From: Perognathus longimembris pacificus
Lineage: Eukaryota; Chordata; Mammalia; Rodentia; Heteromyidae
Reading direction: 5' to 3'
DNA: 64,000 bases
Assembly: GCF_023159225.1 (NCBI RefSeq)
Contig: NC_063176.1
Span: 31,723,786 to 31,787,785 of the forward strand
Under the pieces are notes generated by a model. That model saw only the letters and a program-made list of their open reading frames with translations, ran no database searches and had not been told where the DNA came from. Of this stretch, positions 43,796 through 54,640 are shown piece after piece (the first letter of the stretch is position 1; every line of letters starts with the position of its first letter). A program made the translations under genes and the position numbers.

Positions 43796-44026
43796 CAAGT
43801 AACAAAAGTTTCTGTCCAGATGAAAAATGGACAGGTATGGACATTAGGTTGATAAACAACTATTCCTCTTGATCTTCCGGCTCTGATTAATTTTGAAAGG
43901 GCAAGTTTAAATTGACTCCATTTAAGATGAGACTTCATCTCCTCTTACTCCTCTCCATGGTTCCTTGTTGTCAGGATTGACCTCATCCTGAAGGTCTAGG
44001 TGCTCATTGCTTGGGTAGCTTGTCCC

Positions 44027-44262
44027 AGTTGGCATTCACGGGATTTGAACTCAAGGTCTGGGCACTGTCCCTGAGCACTTCTTCTCAAGGCTAGTGCTCT
44101 ACCACTTGAGCCACAGTGCCGCTTTCAGCATTTGGCTGGTTCTCTTGAGCCAGGCTTCCAGTCTGGCTCTTATCTGGTTAGTTGGGAGATGGAGTTTTAG
44201 AGGGATATTTTGTTTTCTGCCCGGGCTAGCTTTGAACTGAAATCCAAGAAGTCTTAGCCATC
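44027..44262 (-). mobile_element. Composite ID+B1-like SINE nested in the LTR element
   Basis: Antisense words GGATTTGAACTCAAGGTCTG, CCACTTGAGCCACAGTGCC, GTTAGTTGGGAGATGG, CCCGGGCTAGCTTTGAACTG. Same architecture as 16122-16355. Confidence 0.7.
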
Positions 44263-46448
44263 AAAGCCCTTTTTGTTTCCAATTAAAGCAACAGGAGAAC
44301 AATAGGAGTAGAACTTACCTGTAACTTGTTGAGAATTGACCAAGAAATACTTGCCAGAGTTCCGCTGTAACACTTAGAGAACATCAGACTGAATGAGATC
44401 CATGTGCCATCAAATCAAATCATATCATTTAACCTTACTGGCAGGTGGAAGAGAACACAAATTAATAACAATCAAGAGAGTAAAGGGTCAGGACAATGTA
44501 AAAGTCTCAGCTTCAGCGGATCCGAAGTGGCTGTATCTTTCATCTGAATCAGCAGGCCTTGTTATGTGTGATGGAGGCAGCAGGAGAGGTGGGTTGCATC
44601 TGGGTGAGGCTGTAGTGGCATCTCAGAGTTCCCTGGATAGATTGTCACACCTCCTGCTAGGTTGCCTGAAAATTTCTACACAGACTGGTTAAAGACATTT
44701 GAAATCTCCCAGCATTCCCTGGTTGCTTACTCTGAGTACTCTGGCTTTTGTAGGCTGGTGCCCTACTGGTTTAAGCAGGGTAACAACTTTAAACAGATTA
44801 TAGGCTTGGGCCTTTAACCATCTTCCTAGTCACAAAATCCACACAGACCAAAGGCCAACCAAGTCTGCTCTCTGAAGCAGCCACGACAGTTTCTGAGTCA
44901 TGGAGGGGGAAGACACCAGTGCTACCCCAATGCAACCCTTTGGCCACCAAACACAACTCTGATGCTTTTAACCTTGGAGTCAGTCTCAGTTGCAACTCTG
45001 TCATGATAGGCCTGCTATAAACCCAACTCTAACCTCGGGGGGGGGGGGGCAGAGCCAGGGCAGGAGCACTCTGGGACTGTCAAAATCTTCACAGGAATAT
45101 CACCAGTGACTCTTATATTCCCTGAGCAGTTTTCCATGCAAGAGAGAGAGAATAAGGAATCACTAGTAGTGAAACCAGGCAGATTGGGAGCAGTCTGTGG
45201 AGGCAGCTTCCTGTATCCACAGGCCACCACAGTCCACACAGCTAGCACACATGTCTACCTGCATCCTATAAGGCAAAATATTAATCCTGGGTCAGGAAAA
45301 TCTAGGTTAGAAGCCACATTTGCACACTCGTTCCAAAATGACTCTGGTCCCTTGATCTTAAAGAGTTTATGAGAGCACAGGAGAGAAAAACGCAGAAGCA
45401 AAATCTCAGTGTATACCAAAGAATTGTCAGGATCAGATGTACACTTGACTTTTAGCATAGATGGACATAAAAAATAACACACTGGTTTTCTATCATTGAA
45501 CTTATACCATGTGCTGCATATTTGCCTTTTGGAGTTCTTCTTCGACACATTTGCTTGCACCCAAACATGATCAGTTTGGGTTTAAAACCTGTTTTTTTTT
45601 TTTCTTTTGGATTGGAGTCTGGTGATTGGAGTCAGGATTGCCTCCAGGATGTTTACTGTGACTCCACCCACAGGCTGCAAAGATCAGTTTAACACAAGAA
45701 TTAAAAGTTAAAGGAGTAGTCAAAAGCAAGTAATTTTGAAACCATGATGCCAGTTTTCACATGTTTTACCAACAGACATACAGACAGACATATAGACAGT
45801 TGTGCACAAGCTTTGGTTAGCGCTTAGAATTTTTGTTTTTAAATTGGCCATGTAAGTTTTCTTGAATTCCAGTGGCAAAATGGTATTATTTTGCCCATAT
45901 TTTAGAAGCACGTGGTCAGTTAGAAAACAAAAACTTTTCCAGCAAACAAAAATTTTCACAGATTATCCGGTGAGGAAATGGAGAATCCACATTTTGAGAA
46001 ACCAGTTCAGCTCCAATGGGGAGCTGAAGTGGGATGCTATGACCAGAGAAGGTCCAGGAGACAGGAGACAGGAGAAGAACAGAACACAGACATGTGGCAT
46101 GGCGTAATGGCGTTGGAGCTGGTCAGAGCTGGTCAGAGCCTTAGCAGGCTCACAATAATATACCTTGGCATTTGAATTGCAAGGTGGCAGTTACAGAGTT
46201 CAAGGTGGGGGGGCAGGGTAACTGGGAGCTTGAGTCTCCACATCCCTGCCCAGCCTCAAGGAATTTGGTTCGCCCGTTACCTGGGAGATGGGTGGGACTC
46301 TACCTCCAAGAGTTTTTTTTTTTTTGGAAACTTGAAGGAACCAAGATGGCACTTGCTAAAATCAATTCTATTATCCACCACATGGTCAATGCTAGAGAAA
46401 ACTTAGGATTTAACCAACAACAAGCAGAATTTAATCAAATCTCCAAAC

Positions 46449-46724
46449 TTACCAAACCTCAATAACAAGAACAGAAAACCTTTCTTTGTGTCTTTCAAAG
46501 CAAATATTAAACAAATACTGGTACCTTTGGAAGCTAGTACCAGCCCATCCTATATCACAGGCAGGCAGGCAGAGTTTAGAGAGAGGCAGAGAGAGAGAAA
46601 GAGAGAGAGAGAGAGAACTCCATCTGCCCGAGTGCTCATAGAAGTTACGAAAGTCCTGTAAAATATTCCAAATTTGTAAGATTGGGCTCAAACTTGAGCA
46701 GCTTTTAGATTGTGCCCCTCCCAT
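46449..46724 (-). pseudogene. Possible decayed Gag (matrix) N-terminus of the LTR element
   Basis: An ATG at 46724 opens Met-Gly-Gly-Ala-Gln-Ser-Lys, a pattern that fits the N-myristoylated matrix start of retroviral Gag (Met-Gly with nearby Ser-Lys). It sits about 375 nt downstream of the primer-binding site, the expected leader distance. The frame ends after 91 codons and contains a Ser-Leu run created by the GA-rich microsatellite at 46577-46616. No capsid or nucleocapsid motif follows. Short frame, so this may be coincidence; a non-autonomous element with only a Gag vestige is the reading I favour. Confidence 0.35.
46577..46616 (+). repeat. GA-rich microsatellite
   Basis: GAGA repeat with few interruptions; lies in the possible Gag frame. 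Confidence 0.9.
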
Positions 46725-47099
46725 AGTAAGTGATTAGTGGAACTGAGGAGTTAATACCAAGCATCCTCAGTATTATTCTGGTCAGCTGAAATGTAGGAGA
46801 CAATCAGCAATGAGGTTGTCACCCCAATTGCTATGTCCCAGACTGAGCACAGAGTGTGGCACTGAAGCCACAGCCCTGTGGCCCTACAGTAAATCGAAAA
46901 ATCAGATCCGAGTCCCTGGTTAGATGATACTTACCCTGGGTGTGAGGGCAAATTTGTAGATTGTCGTGGTGGATGGAAGTAGAGCGCTTGGTCAGGAAAA
47001 GTTAACTCGGTGGTCCTCAGTGGGCTTAGGACAGCAGAGTAGGTCCTGAGGGCAGCTTGGAGCCCCCAGAAATGGGGGAGCAAATCTACCAGGGAACGT

Positions 47100-47117
47100 A
47101 TCCTGGGTTCAGCACCA
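47100..47117 (-). other. tRNA-Phe-like primer-binding site
   Basis: One base after the 5' LTR end (CTTTCA on the minus strand) the sequence TGGTGCTGAACCCAGGAT begins. The complement of mammalian tRNA-Phe 3' ends starts TGGTGCCGAAACCCGGGA, so the match is good apart from one missing A and a few changes. Confidence 0.65.
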
Positions 47118-47118
47118 A

Positions 47119-47385
47119 TGAAAGGATAGGTCCTGGCCATCCCAGAGGACCATGCAGAGATAATCACAGGCAGGAGAAGAAGGTTCATAAGGAGCTTTAT
47201 TCGTGGGGCCATAGTTCCCATGGGACAGGGAGCTACATGGTGTCTGCACCTTATCCAGGTGACAGCTTCTCTCTCATGGTAAAGGGGAAGTAGGTAGGTA
47301 GTGAGTAGGTATGGCTCACTAGGTATGGGTGTATCTGGGGGCTAGTGGGAGGAGCTGAGGACTGGAGGCTAGGGAAATGCTAACA
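47119..47385 (-). repeat. 5' LTR of the 42.6-47.4 kb element
   Basis: The minus strand runs TGTTAGCATTTCCCTAGCC to CTTTCA, with an AATAAAGC polyadenylation signal at about 47200-47207. It aligns with 42617-42882. Confidence 0.85.
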
Positions 47386-47390
47386 TTTAG

Positions 47391-48030
47391 TCTGGATCAT
47401 TTCTTTTATTTTGTATATATTACACATTTTGATACGTCATCAATAATGTTAACAGGCCTATCTGACATTCCAGTATAGACTTTTTGATTGAAGTTGCACC
47501 CTATACTCTAAAATGCCCTGATTAGTTTACACAATCCACAGGTGCGCTGTATGAGCAGTCCTTGCTGTAGAGGAGCATGGATGGAAATAGGTTCATTCGA
47601 GTCCCCAGGAGCAACCTGAAGATCATAACCATGACTTTGAACCCTGAAACAGCCCCATGACTCAATTCCTGATGCTTTCAGCCCTCCAGCCACTGCCACC
47701 TGGCCAAGAATTATGTAGGAACCAAAGAAGAGCCTTCTTGTGGACCCATAAAACTCAGACCTACTTGTGTAGCCAACAGGCTTTTGTGAGTGTACTCTTC
47801 TTTCAGAGGAACCAGCCCTACTGACTAAGATCCTAGAGGAAGTCCCAGACACACAGAGAATGGACAGAGCTCATGACTGCTTAAACATTAATATGAGGCC
47901 TACTGACCCAAATTGATGGACAACTCAACAGTGCTCTTGTGGATAGGATTCCAATCCAAGCAACTGCAATCCTGAAATCCTGGGAGCAATTGCATCAGCC
48001 TAGCAAGAGATGATACTTACTACCTGCCAA
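47391..48030. other. Non-coding DNA, no gene seen
   Basis: No recognised element. The 114-codon minus-strand frame at 47508-47852 has no domain features. Confidence 0.5.
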
Positions 48031-49850
48031 ATCAATCAGTGAAGACTAGAAGGGAGATTTGTTCCTTCATAACATCAAAAAGAAATTGAATACAGTTCCA
48101 CTAACGAAAGACAGAAAAAGGAAAGTGTAGACCTTGCCTTGAAAAGAATTGAAAGTTTCCTTTTAATTAGAGAAAAGTAAATAAAGAAGCAGTTAAATGA
48201 ACCATGGAAAGCAATGGGTGGACCATATGAGAAATAAAATATACAAAAATGAACTAAATAGAAATTTTACAAACTGAAAAAATCGACAGAACAGCAACAT
48301 TCTATAGAGAATTTCAACAAAAAAGTCAATCACATGGGAAATAGAATTAAATAAATCAAGGTAGGTCATTTGAAATTAATTAGTAGAACACAAGGAAGGA
48401 GAGAGGTGAAAACTGTGGAGAAAGCCTAAGAGTCCTATGGGCAGCATTATGAATGCAGCTTATGAATATGGCAGAAAGAACTGACAGAAAGCTTACTTGA
48501 TGAGAGATTGGTTGAAAGCTTCCAAAATCCTAGAAAGAATACAATCATTCAGGATTATGAAGATTAATGGAATTAACCCAAACAAAAACAAAAGTACCAA
48601 AATGCTCATTATAGGCAAATTGTGAAAACTCAATGAAGAGTTTTGAAAATAAACAAGACTCATCAAACACAAGGAAAAAAATATCACCAGATTTCTCAAT
48701 GGAAGGCTCATGAGCCCCACTGGAATGAGATGATATACTTAAAGAAATAAAAAGAATAGAAAAAAAAAAAAGAACAGCAACAAAATGTGTCACTGCAACT
48801 ACAATAGCCAGGATAAATGTCTTTTAGAAATGAAGACTTGTTAGACTTCTCACATAAACTAAAAGTAAGTCCATTACCAAAAGACCTGTTTTATAGGAAA
48901 TAACTTATGTTTCATGTGAAAACACCTGGGAGTATTTTATTCACTACATAAGTCAAAGTGTAGTCCAATAAAGATTATTTTTACTGTATTAGTAGTATGT
49001 AAAAAACTGTACATACTAGTATAAAAGGTAAATGACAGAAGAGTTAAAATAGCCATGTCTTTAATAATTTGCTAAAGAAGGCACATTGTGAAGATATATA
49101 AAGCATGACAAAAATAGCATAGATACAGGAGATGGAGAATTTTTGTATATGATAGATGTTATTATTCTAACATCAAATATTTTCTCAACTATAAGGTGTT
49201 TTATATGAGCTTCACAGCTTCACAGTAACACAGTTACACAAAAATAGCTATAGACAGGCAAAAGATGAACCAAAAGGAAGCAAATCAAAATGGTAGAGAA
49301 CAAAACAAAAGGAAACGAAGCATCAGATAGCAAAGAAATGCAAGAAGATGAAGAAAGGGGCAAAGGAACTCAAAAAAGTAATGAAATCACTACCAAATTG
49401 GTAAAAGTATATTGTTAGCTATCAGTACTTTGAATTTAAACATGAAATTTTGCAGTCAGAAGACAACAAAATATCACTTTTGAGTACACACATAAATTGA
49501 AACCAAGGTCAATAAATGGAAAGAGAGGAGCCATGGTTGTTATGTACCAGACAAAATAATCTGTCTTAAGTAACAGAAAAGGTAATTGCATAATGTAAAA
49601 TGGTCCATTCATCAAGAATACATAATAACTATAAATATTTACATGCACAGCTAAGAATGTAAACCAACTAAGATAGTAATAATCAAAGAATACAGAAACC
49701 CCACTTTCAACAAGAGATTGATCCTGCAAACAGAAAGTCAGTAAGCAAAGAGTAAGCTAGAACACAGTTGTATAAAAAATGGACCATCAGGTATTTACAG
49801 AGAACTCCACTCAATGGCAGTGTTATATTCTTTAAGAGTAAATATAACTT
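48031..49850 (+). mobile_element. Ancient LINE-1 remnant (ORF1 end and ORF2 start)
   Basis: Words of old mammalian L1 appear in order: GAAAGCCTAAGAGTCCTATG and CAGAAAGCTTACTTGATGAG (ORF1), AGCTTCCAAAATCCTAGAAAG, GGAATTAACCCAAACAAAAA, AAAACTCAATGAAGAGTTTTG. Later come GGTCCATTCATCAAGAATAC, ATAACTATAAATATTTACATG, and CCCCACTTTCAACAAGAGAT (ORF2 endonuclease region). Heavily mutated and far older than L1-A/B/C. Confidence 0.65.
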
Positions 49851-50869
49851 TCTCTAGAGAAATTTATATTATTTTCTGATTGAGATTCACATGCATGTAT
49901 ATAGATACATATGCTTATAACATATCATACTGTCTATCTGGCTCTATTGCACACATATTTGTGAGGGCTGATAGAGTATTACTTTCTTTAATTTAGGTCT
50001 CATCAACTGTCTTAAGAAATTGCGAGTCTTTGAAATAACAATGCCTATAAACATTAAAATGCTATTCATGTACAGAGAGATAGGAAATGATTTAGATGGT
50101 CCTTGAAGTTATAAATATGAACAAGGGTAAGTAAAATACTTATACTCATTTTTAATAGAAATTCTAGATTATTTTTTGAGAATAGGCATAAAGTTTTTAA
50201 TAATATAACAAAATATTATGTTGTCAAACATTGGGCAAATCTATTGTGGTTCAATTTCCAAGTTACTGACAAGAAAGTTAAAAGTGTCAAAATTAAAAAG
50301 CATAGAAAATTAGATTTTTAAAATAGTATGCTGTAGGTGGCTTCCAATTATTTTTCAGTAGGGCATTGTGTAAATTTTACAAACTCCCAGGCATTTCAGA
50401 AAATATAGCCTAAAGATTACAGGTTTGGTTTTTTTTGCTTTGTTTGAAAGAATTTAGCATCTTGCCCCTGGCAGTTCCAGTGAAGTATGATGAGTTGGGA
50501 AATAAAATAGCGCAACAAACTTTCCCCTACTCTTTATCCAATTAGCTAGATTAATGGGAACTGTTTTGTTTCTGGTGTCTCCAAAATTTGAAAGGAAACA
50601 TAAGCATAACTTTGCATTTCATTCACCAACACAGCATTTAGTAGGACTTCTAAGAAATCATATGATATCATTGTCACAGAAGTTATTAGGTTCTAGAATG
50701 CATTAGTAGATGTTTTTTAATCTACACACATACCTAAACCCATGTGGTTTATATGGACATGTTCTGCTTGCTGAAGAAAGCCCTTTTATCTCTTCTCTCT
50801 TAAAAAACTCTTAAAATCCTTTCATAGAAATACCTCTCATTTTTTAAGTTGTGCAATAGTGCTAATAGT
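49851..50869. other. Non-coding DNA, no gene seen
   Basis: AT-rich DNA without recognised repeats or coding features. Confidence 0.5.
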
Positions 50870-50880
50870 TTTGGGTTAAT

Positions 50881-51069
50881 TTTTTTTTGTGCTTGAACTC
50901 AGGGCCTTGGCACTGTCCCTGGCTTCTTTTTGCTCAAGGCTAGCACTCTATCTCTTGAGCCACAGCACCACTTCCAAAGTTTTCTCTTTATGTGGTGCTG
51001 AGAAATCGAACCCAGGGCTTCATGCATGTGAGGCAAGTCCTGTACCACTAAGCCACATTCCCAGCCCTC
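50881..51069 (-). mobile_element. Dimer ID-type SINE with target-site duplication
   Basis: A T-run is followed by the antisense right monomer (CTTGAACTCAGGGCCTTGGC) and left monomer (GAAATCGAACCCAGGGCTTC), ending CCACATTCCCAGCCC. The flanks are TTTGGGTTAAT (50870-50880) and TTTGTGTTAAT (51070-51080), 10 of 11 identical. Confidence 0.88.
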
Positions 51070-51080
51070 TTTGTGTTAAT

Positions 51081-51208
51081 CTTGACATGACAATAAATAA
51101 TATTGGCAAGTCTTAATAAATAAAAACATTGTGTCTGCAATATTGACACAAATAAACATATTTAAAAAATAGGAGATAATATGAAGTGCCCTAATCAATT
51201 AAAAATAG

Positions 51209-51240
<32 letters not shown>

Positions 51241-52526
51241 ACTTAAAATATATAAAGTGTTAAAATGTAGCTCATTTTAATATATATTTACATATGTAGA
51301 ATTTTATCCAGATATTGTTATTTTCTTCTACTTTTATATTGTTTTAGTTAGATATTGCTAAAATTTTGAAAACCTTTTTCCATTATATGTAATACATAGG
51401 AGGAAGATCTGCAGTTAGGCCTCCTAACACAGGAGAATTTCTAATTTTAGGAAGGAGTTGTGGAGGTGGAGATCTTATCTCTGAAACACTTCTTCCTTCC
51501 CCCCCTCCCTTTCCTCATCCTGTTAACTAAAGGATAAAATAGCAATGCTTGAGTTCCCTGAGCTATTTCAGTTTTGATAGACCAAAAGCCTTAGATAAGT
51601 ACAAGGTTAAAAATGTACAAGCTATTTTTGGCCCAAGGACATTTGTTCTCATTGTTCTTAATGTGTTATCTAATGGTTTTCTTTCTATCTATTTCAGGCC
51701 TGATTCTACCCCTGTCTTAGGTACTCTCAAATAGAATGGCCTGACATTGCCGAAGGATTGGGATTGAGCAATGGCAGCACCATGGTGAGAGCCCTGGTGT
51801 GTGCTGTAATTATTTCCATTCCTGGACTTCAGCAGGTAACAAAAGACTGTACAGGTGGCTATCCACTGGCAGGGATTATGGTGCTCACAAAATGCAGCAC
51901 AATGTGTCAATATAACTCTATTTATTCACAGGTATTTCCAGGCTGCATTTTTGCCATGCTCTCAGCTCTGTATTGTCACAGAAAGAAGAGAAATATATGG
52001 TGAGTCTTCACTCCACAGGGAAAAGACTAAATAGGAAAATTCAACCCATTGATGTCAATCATTTAATTGCTGTATTGGCATCCATTTTCAGGCCTGCCAT
52101 AATAGTACCTCATTGACTTTATTCTCAGTGCGACATGCAACTCGTGTCCATCAGGAAAATGTTTTAAGGGAGAGGGAATTTTTTAAAGCAGTCTACAAAC
52201 CAAAGCAGTTCTGAATACTTAATGGAGACAGGCAAGTATCTTGTGGTTAGTGGTGTCTAAGAAACCTTTATAGTCAAAGCCTGGGCCTTTCCATATCCTC
52301 ACAGAAACCAACAGTTGGATCATAGTAAAGTATAATAGATGCATTTGTGAATTACCACAGTGAAACACTTTTGTGAAATTAATATCCACTAAAATATAAA
52401 TGACATCAACATACAATAGCTTCCATTGGGCAAGGTGAAAATGAGAGAGAGGGGGAGGGCTAAGGAAGAGTGTGAAGGAGGACCAATGCTCACAAAGTGC
52501 TTTATATAAATGTATGAAAACAGAAC
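51081..52526. other. Non-coding DNA with a (TA)n tract
   Basis: A TA microsatellite lies at 51209-51238. Otherwise no recognised repeat; the 81-codon frame at 51758-52003 has no known domain. Confidence 0.5.
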
Positions 52527-53666
52527 AGGTGGCTTTAGTGTGTTCTTGCTTGTAATCTTTTGGGTAGATGCCCAAGAGTTGGGCTGCTGGGTCGTAGGGG
52601 AGCTCTATGTTTAACCTTCCGAAGAACCTCCATACCTCTTTCCCGAGTGGCTGAACAAGTTTACATTCCAATCAACAATGTAGTAGGATTCCCTTCTGGC
52701 CACATCCCCTCCAGCAATTGTTACACACAACTTCATTGTTAGTGGGAATGTAAACTGGTCAGTCACTCTGGAAAGCTGTATGGAGATTCCTCAGAGGCTC
52801 AACGTAGAGCTTCCCTACGACCCAGCAGCCAAACTCTTGCACATCTATCCAAAAGAATACAAATAAGAACACAGTAAAGCTACCAGCACAACAATGTTCA
52901 TCGGAGCACAATTTGTCATAGCTAGAATATGTAACCGACCCAGATGCCCCTCAGTAGACGAATGGATCAGGAAATTGTGGTTCATATATACAATGGAGTT
53001 TTATGCCTCTATCAGAAAGAATGACTTTGCCCCATGTAAGGAAATGGAAAAACTTGGAAAATATTATAATAAGGGAAGTGAGCCAGAACCCAAAGAAACA
53101 TGGACTCTATGGTCTCCCTCATAGGGAATAATGAGCACAGGTTTAGGCTAGTCACAGCAGAGGATCACAAGAGCCCAATAGCTATATCCTTATGAACACA
53201 TAAGATGATGCTAAGTGAAATGAACTCCATTTTATGGAAACAAGTGTTATATCACTATTGTAATTACTTCCAACCTGCCATGAGAAACCTTAGCTTCTTT
53301 TGTTGATGTTCCTCTTGTGTCCCCTTTCTGTGGCTGTCCCCGTGCTATTACTGTATCTCACCTGAGTACCCTGGATACTGTATATACTGGTATTAGAACT
53401 GGGGAAGTGAAAGGAATATCAGAACTGAGAGACAAAGAATAAAAAGAAAAACAACTCCAAAAGCAATACTTGCAAAACCATTTGGTGTAAACCAACTGAA
53501 CAACTCATGGGGGGAGAGGGAAAGGGGGAGGGAAAGGGAGGAGAGAGGGGGAATGAGGAAGGAGGTAACAAATAGTACCAGAAATGTACCCATGGCATTA
53601 TATATGTAATTGTAACACACACATTACTCTGCACATTACTTTGACAGTAAATATGCAATTATTATT
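52527..53666 (+). mobile_element. LINE-1 3' part with inverted 5' segment
   Basis: Positions 52527-52723 match the ORF2 C-terminal region in antisense (GGGCTGCTGGGTCGTAGGGG, GGCCACATCCCCTCCAGCAA). After about six extra bases (52724-52729) the sense strand begins at 52730 (ACTTCATTGTTAGTGGGAAT) and runs through the end of ORF2 and the 3' UTR to an A-rich tail at about 53666. About 165 bp of L1 is present in both orientations. Inversion by twin priming is a known outcome of L1 insertion; an overlap this long is unusual. No clear target-site duplication was found. Confidence 0.82.
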
Positions 53667-53782
53667 AAAAAAAATAGACGTGACAAAATTCAATGTTTTT
53701 CATGATTAAAAAACAAGCTTAATAAACAAGGAATGGAAGAAAAGAAATCATAAGTAAAATATTGAGATCTGTTATTTAATAT
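53667..53782. other. Short AT-rich spacer
   Basis: Sequence between the inverted L1 and the next SINE; nothing recognised. Confidence 0.6.
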
Positions 53783-53797
53783 CTATTTCATTTTTTT

Positions 53798-53997
53798 TTT
53801 TTTTTGGCCAGTCCTGGGCCTTGGACTCAGGGCCTGAGCACTGTCCCTGGCTTCTTCCCGTTCAAGGCTAGCACTCTGCCACTTGAGCCACAGCGCCGCT
53901 TCTGGCCGTTTTCTGTATATGTGGTGCTGGGGAATCGAACCTAGGGCCTCGTGTATCCGAGGCAGGCACTTTTGCCACTAGGCTATATCCCCAGCCC
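53798..53997 (-). mobile_element. Young dimer ID-type SINE, perfect 15-bp duplication
   Basis: Close to consensus. The minus strand starts AGGGCTGGGGATATAGCC, has the pol III B box GGTTCGATTCC, a second tRNA-like monomer (GGCGCTGTGGCTCAAGTGGC), and ends in the CCAGGACTGGCC block and a long A-tail. The flanks are identical: TCTATTTCATTTTTT at 53783-53797 and 53998-54012. Likely one of the youngest insertions in the window and polymorphism-prone. Confidence 0.93.
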
Positions 53998-54424
53998 TCT
54001 ATTTCATTTTTTGAAGAAGACAGCGTGAACATCAAAACATAAAGTATCAATTGTAGCAAGGACTTTTTTCTTCCTTTGGAAGATAGCAAATACATTTTAT
54101 ACAGATAATAATGCTGTCCACAAGGAATACTACTTAAAGTATTTCAGTTTTTAGAAAGTTAATTTAAGGAAATGATTCTCACAAATAGAAGACATAGTTG
54201 ATGAGAGAAGTGACCTGCAGGCAATTTTAGTAACGTCACGAACTTTATTTATAATCATTATCCAAGATGTCAAAATGCTCCATCCATCAGTGATCAGTGC
54301 CCCCATTTAATTTAATTTAACTTAGGATGAAAAGAACTGATTTTGGGTGCCATTAATATCTGATCAGTGTGTATTCTCTTCTTAAAGAGAAACTCAAATT
54401 ATTCTATCAAATTTTACAGTGTTT

Positions 54425-54640
54425 TGTTTTTGTTTTTGTTTTTTGCCAGTCCTAGGGCTTGAACTCAGGGCCTGAGCACTTTCCCTGGCTTCTTTGTTCT
54501 CAAGGCTAGCACTCTACCACTTGAGCCACAGCACCACCTCTCCCTTTTTCTATGTATGTGGTGCTGAGGAATCAAACCCAGGGCTTCATATATACTAGGT
54601 AGGCCCTCTACCACTCAGGCATATTCCTAGCCCTTATGTT
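54425..54640 (-). mobile_element. Dimer ID-type SINE
   Basis: A GTTTTTGTTTTTG tail (antisense A-rich tail) is followed by CCAGTCCTAGGGCTTGAACT, CTCTACCACTTGAGCCACAG, GGAATCAAACCCAGGGCTTC and ends CATATTCCTAGCCC. Target-site duplication not clear. Confidence 0.85.

Larger units (their letters stand above)
42617..47385 (-). mobile_element. Provirus-like LTR retrotransposon, minus strand, mostly non-coding interior
   Basis: Two direct repeats of 266-267 bp bound the element and end in TG/CA. A 5-bp duplication, TTTAG, flanks it at 42612-42616 and 47386-47390. Read on the minus strand the order is 5' LTR (47385-47119), a primer-binding site at about 47117-47100, an interior of about 4.2 kb, a polypurine tract next to 42883-42893, and the 3' LTR (42882-42617). 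The primer site begins TGGTGCTGAACCCAGGAT and is closest to the 3' end of tRNA-Phe (also used by IAP elements), with a 1-base gap and a few mismatches. I see no Pol or Env motifs. Two SINEs and two microsatellites sit inside. The LTRs differ at roughly one base in ten by eye, so the insertion is not recent. Confidence 0.85.

Noticed and set aside
51758..52003. 81-codon frame with apparent protein-like composition
   Set aside because: No known domain and no splice or conservation evidence; could not be supported as an exon.
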